Positions 24,957-31,540 of a DNA stretch of 36,186 nt are shown here, in pieces. The stretch lies in contig CAYVDJ010000064.1 of NCBI GenBank assembly GCA_964450755.1, positions 1 to 36,186 on the forward strand, written 5' to 3'. The position numbers and the translations under genes were made by a program. The stretch's first letter is position 1, and each line of letters opens with the position of its first letter. Source of the stretch: JAADDG01 sp964450755. GTDB taxonomy: Bacteria > Campylobacterota > Campylobacteria > Campylobacterales > JAADDG01. Below the pieces are notes generated by a model. The model ran no database searches and was not told where the DNA came from. It was given only the letters and a program-made list of their open reading frames with translations.

Positions 24957-26510
24957 ATGCAAAATGATATTATAAAAATTTTTGATACGACATTGAGAGA
25001 CGGAGAGCAGAGTCCGGGAGCTTCCATGAATGTGGAAGAGAAAGTGCAGATCGCTTTGCAGTTGCAAAAGTTGGGTGTGGATATCATAGAGGCCGGATTT
25101 GCAGCCGCAAGTGGCGGAGATTTTGAAGCGATAGAGAGGATAAGCGAAGTTGTTGACAAAAGCGTAGTCTGCTCTTTGGCAAGAGCGTTGGAAAGAGATA
25201 TAAAAGCTGCCGGAGATTCGATAGCAAAAGCAAAGCATAGAAGGATTCACACTTTTATAGCTACAAGTCCGATACACATGGAATATAAACTTAAAATGAG
25301 TCCGGACAAAGTTTTGAAAAAAGCGGTGGAGGCTGTGGAGTATGCCAAAACTTTTACCGATGATGTGGAATTTTCATGTGAGGATGCCGGAAGAAGCGAG
25401 ATGAGTTTTCTAAAAGAGGTTTTGGATGCCGTGATAAAAGCAGGAGCTACAACCTTGAATATTCCCGATACGGTTGGTTACAGATTTCCCGAAGAGATGG
25501 GAGAGATGATAAGAGAATTAAAAGAGTTTGTAGGAGAGAGAGCTGTTTTGTCAGTGCATTGTCATAATGACTTGGGATTGGCGGTTGCAAACTCTTTGGC
25601 AAGTGTGAGAGCAGGAGCGAGACAGATAGAGTGTACGATAAACGGACTTGGGGAGAGAGCCGGAAATGCCGCTTTGGAAGAGGTGGTTATGGCTGTAAAA
25701 GTAAGACAGGATATTTTCAAAGGTTTGGATACCAATATCAATACACATGAGATATATCCTGCAAGCAAACTGGTTTCAAACATAACCGGTATCATCCCTC
25801 AGCCAAACAAGGCGATAGTAGGTAAAAACGCTTTTGCCCATGAAAGCGGGATACATCAAGACGGTGTTTTAAAGCACAAAGAGACTTATGAGATCATGAG
25901 AGCAAAAGATATAGGTCTTGATCAAAATGCGATAGTTTTGGGAAAACACTCAGGAAGACATGCTTTTAAGAAGAAGATAGAGGATTTGGGTTACTCTTTG
26001 GATGACAAAGAGCTTGATGAGGCATTCAAAAATTTCAAAGATTTGGCCGATAAGAAAAAAGAGATATTTGATGATGATATCAGGGCGATTGTTGCAGATG
26101 AGATTATCAAAGTACCTCAGGTTTATGAGTTGGTAAGACTTCAGCTTAGCGACTGTACCGGAGGGGTTCCAAGTGCTGCCGTTACGATAGCCCATAACAA
26201 AATGGAAATAACCGATGCAGCTATTGGAGATGGAACGATTGATGCGATATTTAAGACTGTTGACAGAATAAGCGGTATAAAAGGTCTTTTGAAAGATTAC
26301 AGAGTCAATGCCGTTACACAGGGGAAAGATGCTCTTGCAAAAGTGGTTGTAAAGGTTGTTTTTGAAGAGGAGAAACCTGCCGTTATGGGACACGGTCTTA
26401 GTATCGATACGATGTTGGCAAGTGCGAGAGCGTATATATCGGCACTAAACAGTTATATCTCTTTAAAAGAGGGGATGATTAAGATAAATCCTCAAAAAGA
26501 TACTATATAA
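24957..26510 (+). CDS. leuA: 2-isopropylmalate synthase
   Basis: LeuA condenses 2-oxoisovalerate with acetyl-CoA, the first committed step of leucine synthesis. The 517-residue length matches the bacterial type. The HMGL-like TIM barrel begins FDTTLRDGEQSPGASM, with metal-site HCHNDLGLAVANSLA and GERAGNAALEE. The C-terminal LeuA allosteric domain (about 390-510) binds leucine for feedback inhibition and includes LQLSDCTGGVPSAAVTI. AAGGA (24945-24949) is the ribosome site. Preceded by the putative leucine-rich leader, so both transcript-level and allosteric control are likely. Followed at 31 nt by an acyl-CoA synthetase gene. Confidence 0.97.
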   Translation: MQNDIIKIFDTTLRDGEQSPGASMNVEEKVQIALQLQKLGVDIIEAGFAAASGGDFEAIERISEVVDKSVVCSLARALERDIKAAGDSIAKAKHRRIHTFIATSPIHMEYKLKMSPDKVLKKAVEAVEYAKTFTDDVEFSCEDAGRSEMSFLKEVLDAVIKAGATTLNIPDTVGYRFPEEMGEMIRELKEFVGERAVLSVHCHNDLGLAVANSLASVRAGARQIECTINGLGERAGNAALEEVVMAVKVRQDIFKGLDTNINTHEIYPASKLVSNITGIIPQPNKAIVGKNAFAHESGIHQDGVLKHKETYEIMRAKDIGLDQNAIVLGKHSGRHAFKKKIEDLGYSLDDKELDEAFKNFKDLADKKKEIFDDDIRAIVADEIIKVPQVYELVRLQLSDCTGGVPSAAVTIAHNKMEITDAAIGDGTIDAIFKTVDRISGIKGLLKDYRVNAVTQGKDALAKVVVKVVFEEEKPAVMGHGLSIDTMLASARAYISALNSYISLKEGMIKINPQKDTI

Positions 26511-26541
26511 TGTAATAATAAACTGTAAGAAGAGAGAAAAA

Positions 26542-28089
26542 ATGTTTGATTATAAATATAACAGCTTTTATGAAGTTTTGGCTCATCATGCAAAGGTGAT
26601 ACCGGATAAAACCGCCTATTTTATGGATGACAGAAAGATAAATTTTTACAGAGTAAAATTGAAGGTAGATACTTTTGCGAGATTTTTGGAATTTATAGGG
26701 ATTCAAAAAGGTGATCGTATTGCATTGGTGGTTGCCAACTCTTTGGAATTTATAGTCTCTTTTTTGGCGGCAGGACGATTGGGGGCGGTTGTGGTTCCTG
26801 TAAATACTTTTTTAAAAGAGGATGAGATAGCTTTTATATTGAATGATTCAAATGCGAAACTTCTTATATCATCTGCCAAATTTGCAAAAAATACCGAAAA
26901 TATGATCAAAAAGACAAGTGTGGAAAAAATCGTATGGGAAGGCGACAGAAAAGAGCTGAATGAAAACAATATAAGTTTTAATGAAATATTATCCAATCTT
27001 GAATCACATGAAAAAGTATCCTATAAACCAGATATCAATGATCTTGGAGTTATCATCTATACTTCCGGTACTACCGGCAAACCAAAAGGTGCTATGTTAA
27101 GCTATAAAAATATATTTGCAAATATTTATGGTGTAAGCGAACTTATGAAGATAACTCCAAAAGACAGATTTATCGTTTATCTGCCGATGTTTCACTCTTT
27201 TACTCTGACTGTTACGGTACTGATGCCTCTGTTTTTTGCAAGTCCTGTTGTTATCATCAGATCAATTATGCCTTTTTCCAATATCATAAAACAGACGCTT
27301 TTAAAAAGGGTTACGATTTTTACCGGTGTTCCCGATGTCTATAATGCTCTTAGCAAAGCAAAACTGCCATGGTATTTTCACTGGTTTAACAAAGTGAAAT
27401 TTTATGTAAGCGGAGCCGCTGCACTGCCGGAAGATACGCTTAAAAGATTTAAAGACAAATTCAAAAGAGGCAGACTTCTGGAAGGATACGGTCTTAGTGA
27501 GACTTCTCCGGTGGTTTCTGTCAATCTGCCTGATAAACAAAAGCCTCTCTCCGTAGGACCTCCGGTTCCGGGAGTTGAGATAAAGATAGTCAATGAAGAG
27601 ATGGTGGAAGTTCCCGTCGGAGAGATTGGAGAGATCATCGTAAGAGGCGATAATGTCATGCAGGGGTATTTAAACCGTATGGAAGCAACCAGTGAGACTA
27701 TCATAAATGATTGGCTTAAAACCGGAGATCTCGGAAAGGTTGATGAAGATGGCTTTTTGTATATCGTTGACAGAAAAAAAGATCTTATCATCTCAAAAGG
27801 AATAAATATCTATCCACGAGAGATAGAAGAGATACTTGTCAATCATCCTTTGATAAAAGCTGCTGCGGTAATAGGAGTCAAAGATGAAAAAGGTGTAGAA
27901 GTTCCGATTGCCTACATTGAGCCTGAAGAGGGTAAAGAGATAGATGAAAACAGAATAAAAAGATATTTAAAAGAAAATCTGGCAAATTTTAAAGTACCAA
28001 AAGCCGTAAATGTTATCGATGAGCTTCCAAAAAATGCCGCCGGAAAAGTTTTGAAAAGAGTTTTGAAGGAAAATCTCAAAAAAGAGTAG
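26542..28089 (+). CDS. AMP-dependent acyl-CoA synthetase (long-chain fatty acid-CoA ligase-like)
   Basis: A 515-residue ANL-superfamily ligase that activates a carboxylic acid through an acyl-AMP to its CoA thioester. The P-loop YTSGTTGKPKGA lies near residues 172-184, the A5 motif is YGLSETSP, the hinge is KTGDLGKVDEDGFLYIVDRKKDLI, and the A10 lysine is in PKNAAGKVLKR. The acid cannot be read from sequence; medium- or long-chain fatty acid is the usual assignment for this subgroup. It follows leuA by 31 nt with its own GAGAGAAAAA-type site. It ends immediately beside the stop of a convergent small gene. Confidence 0.88.
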   Translation: MFDYKYNSFYEVLAHHAKVIPDKTAYFMDDRKINFYRVKLKVDTFARFLEFIGIQKGDRIALVVANSLEFIVSFLAAGRLGAVVVPVNTFLKEDEIAFILNDSNAKLLISSAKFAKNTENMIKKTSVEKIVWEGDRKELNENNISFNEILSNLESHEKVSYKPDINDLGVIIYTSGTTGKPKGAMLSYKNIFANIYGVSELMKITPKDRFIVYLPMFHSFTLTVTVLMPLFFASPVVIIRSIMPFSNIIKQTLLKRVTIFTGVPDVYNALSKAKLPWYFHWFNKVKFYVSGAAALPEDTLKRFKDKFKRGRLLEGYGLSETSPVVSVNLPDKQKPLSVGPPVPGVEIKIVNEEMVEVPVGEIGEIIVRGDNVMQGYLNRMEATSETIINDWLKTGDLGKVDEDGFLYIVDRKKDLIISKGINIYPREIEEILVNHPLIKAAAVIGVKDEKGVEVPIAYIEPEEGKEIDENRIKRYLKENLANFKVPKAVNVIDELPKNAAGKVLKRVLKENLKKE

Positions 28090-28305
28090 TTAATCTTCAA
28101 ACTTTTCCAAAATCTTTAAAAACATCTTTTCATAGTAACTGTCGCTCATCTTGTGGACATTTGTTTCCCATATCTCTTCAAGCGGCAGTTCGTGAATATC
28201 AGGAAAATCTGTTTCATTTTTATTTTTGGTTATATGTAACTCTTTTTTTTCAAAAATATTATTTATACTTTTTTCTACGATTAGTTCATTTTTATAATCT
28301 TGCAT
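28090..28305 (-). CDS. Small hypothetical protein, 71 aa
   Basis: I do not recognise this protein. It is supported as a gene by AAGGAG (complement of 28312-28317) six bases before the ATG. The product is acidic and soluble with no membrane segment: residues 1-30 are Lys/Glu-rich, followed by DFPDIHELPLEEIWETNVHK and a C-terminal helix (YYEKMFLKILEKFED). Its stop abuts the stop of the acyl-CoA synthetase gene with no spacer. A role in protein binding or regulation is only a guess, and none is claimed. Confidence 0.6.
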   Translation of the reverse strand: MQDYKNELIVEKSINNIFEKKELHITKNKNETDFPDIHELPLEEIWETNVHKMSDSYYEKMFLKILEKFED

Positions 28306-28570
28306 ATCTTTCTCCTTTCTTAATTATCCAATTATAACAAAAAATTAATAGATATTGTTTAAAATATAGGTTTTCTATAGTTTTTAGTGTAAAATATTAT
28401 AATATTAAATTAAAAATAATTTTTAAAAGTTAAATACTTTTTATAAAATAAAAGATATTGATTTATATTTAAAACTAAAATTAACTAATAAATAAAAAAT
28501 TATCAATTTTAATTAAAGGAGCAGTGTTACAAAATTACTCACAACAGATATATTTTTGGAAGTTATATTT
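28306..28570 (+). other. Very AT-rich intergenic region with possible short transcript
   Basis: About 265 nt, almost entirely A/T up to ~28510. It contains TATAAT at 28398-28403 and AAAGGAG at 28515-28521, and is closed on the right by an 11-bp terminator (28571-28599). This would suit a small transcript of roughly 190 nt. I see no RNA family here. Confidence 0.35.
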
Positions 28571-28601
28571 AAAAGCGGGAGATTTTTCCTCCCGCTTTTA
28601 A
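28524..28601 (+). CDS. Possible short ORF (25 aa) or gene remnant
   Basis: GTG at 28524 opens a 25-codon frame (contains QQIYFWKLYLKAGDFSSRF) whose last codons and stop lie inside the terminator stem. AAAGGAG ends only two bases before the GTG, which is too close for efficient initiation. It may be the head of a decayed gene or chance; support is weak. Confidence 0.15.
   Translation: MLQNYSQQIYFWKLYLKAGDFSSRF
28571..28599. terminator. Strong bidirectional terminator after glnK
   Basis: AAAAGCGGGAG (28571-28581) pairs perfectly with CTCCCGCTTTT (28589-28599) around a 7-nt loop. The A- and T-flanks let it stop transcription from both strands: glnK on the minus strand and anything from the AT-rich region on the plus strand. 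Confidence 0.9.
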
Positions 28602-28606
28602 ATGTA

Positions 28607-28945
28607 TCAGAGAGCTTCTTCATTCTCCTCACCCGTTCTTATCCTGATTACTCTCTCTATCCTGGAGACGAAGATTTTACCGTCTCCTATTTTTCCGGTT
28701 TTGGCATTTTTGGCTATGATCTCTAGCGCCGTATCCAAAAACGGTTTTGAAACTACGATCTCTATTTTGATCTTGGGAAGAAAATCGACCACATATTCTG
28801 CACCTCTGTATAGTTCACTGTGTCCTTGCTGTCTGCCGTATCCTTTGACTTCCGATACGGTCATTCCCTCTATCTGGGCTTTTACAAGTTGTTCTTTTAC
28901 ATCCTCGAGTTTAAAGGGTTTTATGATTGCTTCTATTTTATACAT
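28607..28945 (-). CDS. glnK: Nitrogen regulatory protein P-II
   Basis: A 112-residue PII trimer subunit that senses 2-oxoglutarate, ATP and ADP, and blocks AmtB when ammonium is plentiful. The T-loop has the uridylylation site Tyr51 in RGAEYVVDF. The B-loop is KTGKIGDGKIFV, and the PII C-terminal signature RIRTGEENEEAL is present. Pairing with amtB indicates GlnK rather than GlnB. It follows amtB by 11 nt, and its ribosome site AAGGAGAG overlaps the amtB stop codon (TAAGGAG). The order amtB-glnK is the reverse of the common glnK-amtB. Confidence 0.93.
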   Translation of the reverse strand: MYKIEAIIKPFKLEDVKEQLVKAQIEGMTVSEVKGYGRQQGHSELYRGAEYVVDFLPKIKIEIVVSKPFLDTALEIIAKNAKTGKIGDGKIFVSRIERVIRIRTGEENEEAL

Positions 28946-28956
28946 ACCTTCTCTCC

Positions 28957-29985
28957 TTATAGATTCATGGCTTTTTCGCCGTGGGTTGTTTCATCAAGTC
29001 CTATTTGTTCATCTTCGGCGCTTACTCTTCCTCCGCCTGTTATCATGCTTGATATGAAATATAAGACAGCCGTCATTATACCGCTGTAAACTATCGTTAA
29101 AAGTATGGCTTTTATCTGTGCGATAATCTGTGAACCCATATCGTAGTTTTCGGGCATTGCATAAGAGGCGATAAAAAGAGCTGTTGCGATAGAACCCCAT
29201 ATTCCTACTAGTCCGTGTACCCAAAAAGCATCCAAAGAATCATCAACTTTGAAAATCTTTTTAAATTTTGATACACCGAAAAATCCCAAAGCTCCACCTA
29301 TAACTCCGATAATAACAGCATCCATTACACCTGCCGTTCCTGATGCCGGGGTGATGGCTACCAAACCTGCAACCGCACCTGAAGCGCCGCCTACAAGAGT
29401 AGGTTTTTTATAGACTATCCATTCTGCAATCAACCATCCTATAACTCCCAAAGAGGCTGCAACATTTGTTACCAAAAATGCCGATGCCGCCACACCGTCT
29501 GCTGCCACTTCACTTCCTGCATTGAAACCAAACCATCCAAACCACAAAAGAGCCGAACCCAAAACAGCAAGAATAGGGGAAAAGGGTTTAATGGCACTTT
29601 TATTATAATCTTTTCTTTTTCCTACAAGCATAGCAAGGACAAATCCTGCAACACCTGCATTTATATGTACTACCGTACCTCCTGCAAAATCAATCTCTCC
29701 AAAATTCAGCATCTCTCCGCCTCCCCATGCCCAATGGGTAACAGGCGCGTAAACTGTCAATATCCACAATGCGCTGAATATAACAAATGTGGAGAATTTG
29801 ATCCTCTCTATAACCGAACCACTTGCGATTGCAACGGCGATTGCCGCAAATGTACCCTGAAAAGCTACAAACAGAAGTTCGGGGATGGTACCGTTTGCCG
29901 TATCGGCACCGTTTAGGTCAGTTTCTTTTGTAAAAGCTGCCAAAGGCAGCATAAGAAAAACAGATAACTTGAATATATTTTTCAT
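28957..29985 (-). CDS. amtB: Ammonium transporter AmtB, apparently lacking the first two membrane helices
   Basis: AmtB conducts ammonium across the inner membrane. The channel core is intact: Phe42/Phe46 (AFQGTF), Trp87 (HWAWGGG), Asp99 (DFAGG), His107 (VVHIN), Phe154 (WFGF), His257 (VHGLVG). From remembered E. coli mature numbering (F107, W148, D160, H168, F215, H318) each residue is exactly 61 positions lower, and the product still has a signal-like N-terminus (LSVFLMLPLAAF). About 80 mature residues, covering TM1, TM2 and their loop, are therefore missing between LNGADTA and NGTIPELLF. The ATG has a good GAGGAG site, so this is not a wrong start. At 342 aa it is short for the family (~400-430). 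It may be non-functional, rearranged or an assembly artefact. Confidence 0.85.
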   Translation of the reverse strand: MKNIFKLSVFLMLPLAAFTKETDLNGADTANGTIPELLFVAFQGTFAAIAVAIASGSVIERIKFSTFVIFSALWILTVYAPVTHWAWGGGEMLNFGEIDFAGGTVVHINAGVAGFVLAMLVGKRKDYNKSAIKPFSPILAVLGSALLWFGWFGFNAGSEVAADGVAASAFLVTNVAASLGVIGWLIAEWIVYKKPTLVGGASGAVAGLVAITPASGTAGVMDAVIIGVIGGALGFFGVSKFKKIFKVDDSLDAFWVHGLVGIWGSIATALFIASYAMPENYDMGSQIIAQIKAILLTIVYSGIMTAVLYFISSMITGGGRVSAEDEQIGLDETTHGEKAMNL

Positions 29986-30140
29986 GTCTTCTCCTCTAAT
30001 TTTTATTTCAGCAAAATGATAACATTAAACAGATACAATTAAATCCTATAAATTGCTTAAAAATTAATCACTTTACAGATTAACATTTGTTTTGTATTTT
30101 TAAAATGTGAGTATTTCACTTTTTTTTCACAATTTGTCGA

Positions 30141-30146
30141 TATAAT
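30141..30146 (+). promoter_or_regulatory. -10 box of the comEA-like gene
   Basis: TATAAT lies 27 nt before the ATG, followed by AAAGGAG (30161-30167). The T-rich run upstream (TTTTTTTTCAC) fits phylum promoters. The divergent amtB start is 150 nt away; I saw no sigma54 (GG-N10-GC) site for amtB. Confidence 0.5.
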
Positions 30147-30172
30147 AGATAAAATCTTTTAAAGGAGTTTCC

Positions 30173-30646
30173 ATGATCAAAAAGTTGCTGTTAGTGTTAG
30201 TGTTTACTTTCTCAACACTGTTTGCCATCAACTTAAATACCGCTTCCAAAGAGGAGCTTATGAGTATAAAAGGTATAGGTGAAAAAAGAGCTGAGTCTAT
30301 CATCAAGTACAGAAAGACTCACAGGATAAAAAGTGCCGATGATCTGAAAAATATCAAAGGTATAGGTGATGATATAATCGGTAATGTAAAAAAAGGGGTT
30401 AAAAACAAAGCACCTGTAAAAAAAGCTTCTGCAAATAAAAGTAAAAGTACAAAAAGCAAAGAGTCCAAAACCAAAACTTCAACAAAAAAAAGTAAAAAAA
30501 CGGCTGATAAAAAAGAGACTCAAAAGAAAAGCGCTTCAAAGCCAAAATCTTCAGCAAAAACAAAAAGTGCCAAAAAAAGCAAGGTATCCAAAAAATCTGC
30601 CAAGTCAGCCAAAAAGAGCAAAAAAGCAAAAAAAGTCAAACACTGA
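30173..30646 (+). CDS. Secreted ComEA-like helix-hairpin-helix DNA-binding protein with Lys-rich tail
   Basis: Residues 1-18 are a signal peptide (KKLLLVLVFTFSTLFA). Residues ~20-77 form the ComEA helix-hairpin-helix pair: NLNTASKEELMSIKGIGEKRAESIIKYR, then LKNIKGIGDDIIGNVKK. ComEA binds incoming double-stranded DNA in the periplasm during natural transformation. Residues 81-157 form a low-complexity tail with 33 Lys in 77, otherwise mostly Ser, Ala and Thr, like histone H1 tails. C. jejuni and other relatives have a short ComEA with only the helix-hairpin-helix part. The tail would add non-specific DNA affinity. It is monocistronic, with its own promoter and terminator. Confidence 0.82.
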   Translation: MIKKLLLVLVFTFSTLFAINLNTASKEELMSIKGIGEKRAESIIKYRKTHRIKSADDLKNIKGIGDDIIGNVKKGVKNKAPVKKASANKSKSTKSKESKTKTSTKKSKKTADKKETQKKSASKPKSSAKTKSAKKSKVSKKSAKSAKKSKKAKKVKH

Positions 30647-30651
30647 AATTT

Positions 30652-30682
30652 ATAGACGGGATATATTTTGTATCCTGTCTAT
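30652..30682. terminator. Bidirectional terminator between comEA-like gene and cysE
   Basis: ATAGACGGGATA (30652-30663) pairs with TATCCTGTCTAT (30671-30682), with one G-T pair and a 7-nt loop. The cysE stop codon (minus strand) lies inside the right arm. Only short T-runs follow on either side, so strength is uncertain. Confidence 0.7.
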
Positions 30683-31392
30683 TTCATAGTAGATATATAC
30701 TCTTTATAAACCTTTTCAAGTTCTTTATCTTTTTCAATCATAATATCTTCATTATGTGTTATCAGTGCATTTTCAAGTATCTCAATTCTTTTGGCAAGAT
30801 AGATAAAAAGTTGTTTGTTGATATCGGGGATTTTATTGTGGCTGAGTTGTCCTTTGTCTCTTCCTTTGCTGATAACCCTTGCAGGGATGCCGACAGCCGT
30901 TGAGTTTGAGGGGACTGATTTTACCACAACGGAATTGGCTCCGATACGGGCATTTTCTCCTATTTCTATATTACCCAAAACTTTTGCGCCTCCACCGATA
31001 ACAGCGCCTCTTTTTACGGTAGGGTGTCTTTTGATCCCTTTATCAAGGCTTACTCCTCCGAGTGTAACTCCCTGATATATCAAAACATCATCTTCTATAA
31101 CGGCGGTTTCACCTATAACCACTCCTGTTGCATGATCTATAAAAACTCTTCTGCCTATTGTTGCTGCCGGATGTATGTCAACATTTGTAAGGATTTGGGA
31201 GATACCCATGATCACTCTTGCTATCAGTTTCCAGCCTCTTTTATAAAATCGATTGGCTATCCTGTAATTTATAAGAGCCCATACTCCGGGATAGTTAAAA
31301 AAAAGTTCCAGTTTGTAGTTGATAGCCGGATCGTTTCTCCATGGCGTTCTCAAGTCTTGTTTTATTATCTCATAAAGTGAACGAAATGACAT
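30679..31392 (-). CDS. cysE: Serine O-acetyltransferase
   Basis: CysE makes O-acetylserine from serine and acetyl-CoA, the entry to cysteine synthesis. The N-terminal helical domain is followed by left-handed beta-helix hexapeptide repeats (TIGRRVFIDHATGVVIGETAVI; RHPTVKRGAVIGGGAKVLGNIEIG), with the catalytic His in FIDHATG and a second in KRHPTV. I choose the ATG at 31390-31392: AGAGGA lies five bases before it, while an upstream in-frame ATG (31413) is only ~13 nt from the -10 box and would be nearly leaderless. The resulting length is 237 aa. The C-terminal ~45 residues after GIPARVI are longer than in some homologues. Confidence 0.93.
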   Translation of the reverse strand: MSFRSLYEIIKQDLRTPWRNDPAINYKLELFFNYPGVWALINYRIANRFYKRGWKLIARVIMGISQILTNVDIHPAATIGRRVFIDHATGVVIGETAVIEDDVLIYQGVTLGGVSLDKGIKRHPTVKRGAVIGGGAKVLGNIEIGENARIGANSVVVKSVPSNSTAVGIPARVISKGRDKGQLSHNKIPDINKQLFIYLAKRIEILENALITHNEDIMIEKDKELEKVYKEYISTMK

Positions 31393-31424
31393 ATTTTTCC
31401 TCTGTTGGTTCATTTTTGGAAAGC

Positions 31425-31430
31425 ATTATA
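31425..31430 (-). promoter_or_regulatory. -10 box of cysE
   Basis: The minus strand reads TATAAT, 32 nt before the chosen cysE ATG. The position supports the downstream start. Confidence 0.5.
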
Positions 31431-31503
31431 CTAAAAAAGAGTTTAGAGATGCCCTTTGTTTTTAGAGTTTTTATAAATTAATCTTTTTTTTAAAAAGTAG
31501 TGA

Positions 31504-31509
31504 TATAAT
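31504..31509 (+). promoter_or_regulatory. -10 box of the large lipoprotein gene
   Basis: TATAAT is 32 nt upstream of the lipoprotein ATG, giving a ~25-nt 5' UTR. The ribosome site (AAAAGG, 31524-31529) is weak and rather far from the ATG. Confidence 0.45.
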
Positions 31510-31540
31510 TAAAGTATAAATTAAAAAGGTTATTAATATT

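Noticed and set aside
28957..29985. Misplaced start or frameshift as the cause of the short AmtB
   Set aside because: A GAGGAG ribosome site, an ATG and a signal peptide are present and in frame with the rest, and no AmtB TM1/TM2 coding is seen in the 29986-30172 gap.
29986..30140. Sigma54 promoter for amtB-glnK
   Set aside because: No TGGCAC-N5-TTGCA-like motif upstream of amtB on the minus strand.
30470..30620. Poly-A tracts in the comEA tail as phase-variation tracts
   Set aside because: Runs are at most eight A and broken by G and C; they follow from Lys codons.
31393..31413. Upstream ATG for cysE (7 extra codons)
   Set aside because: It lies ~13 nt after the -10 box; AGAGGA is placed for the downstream ATG.
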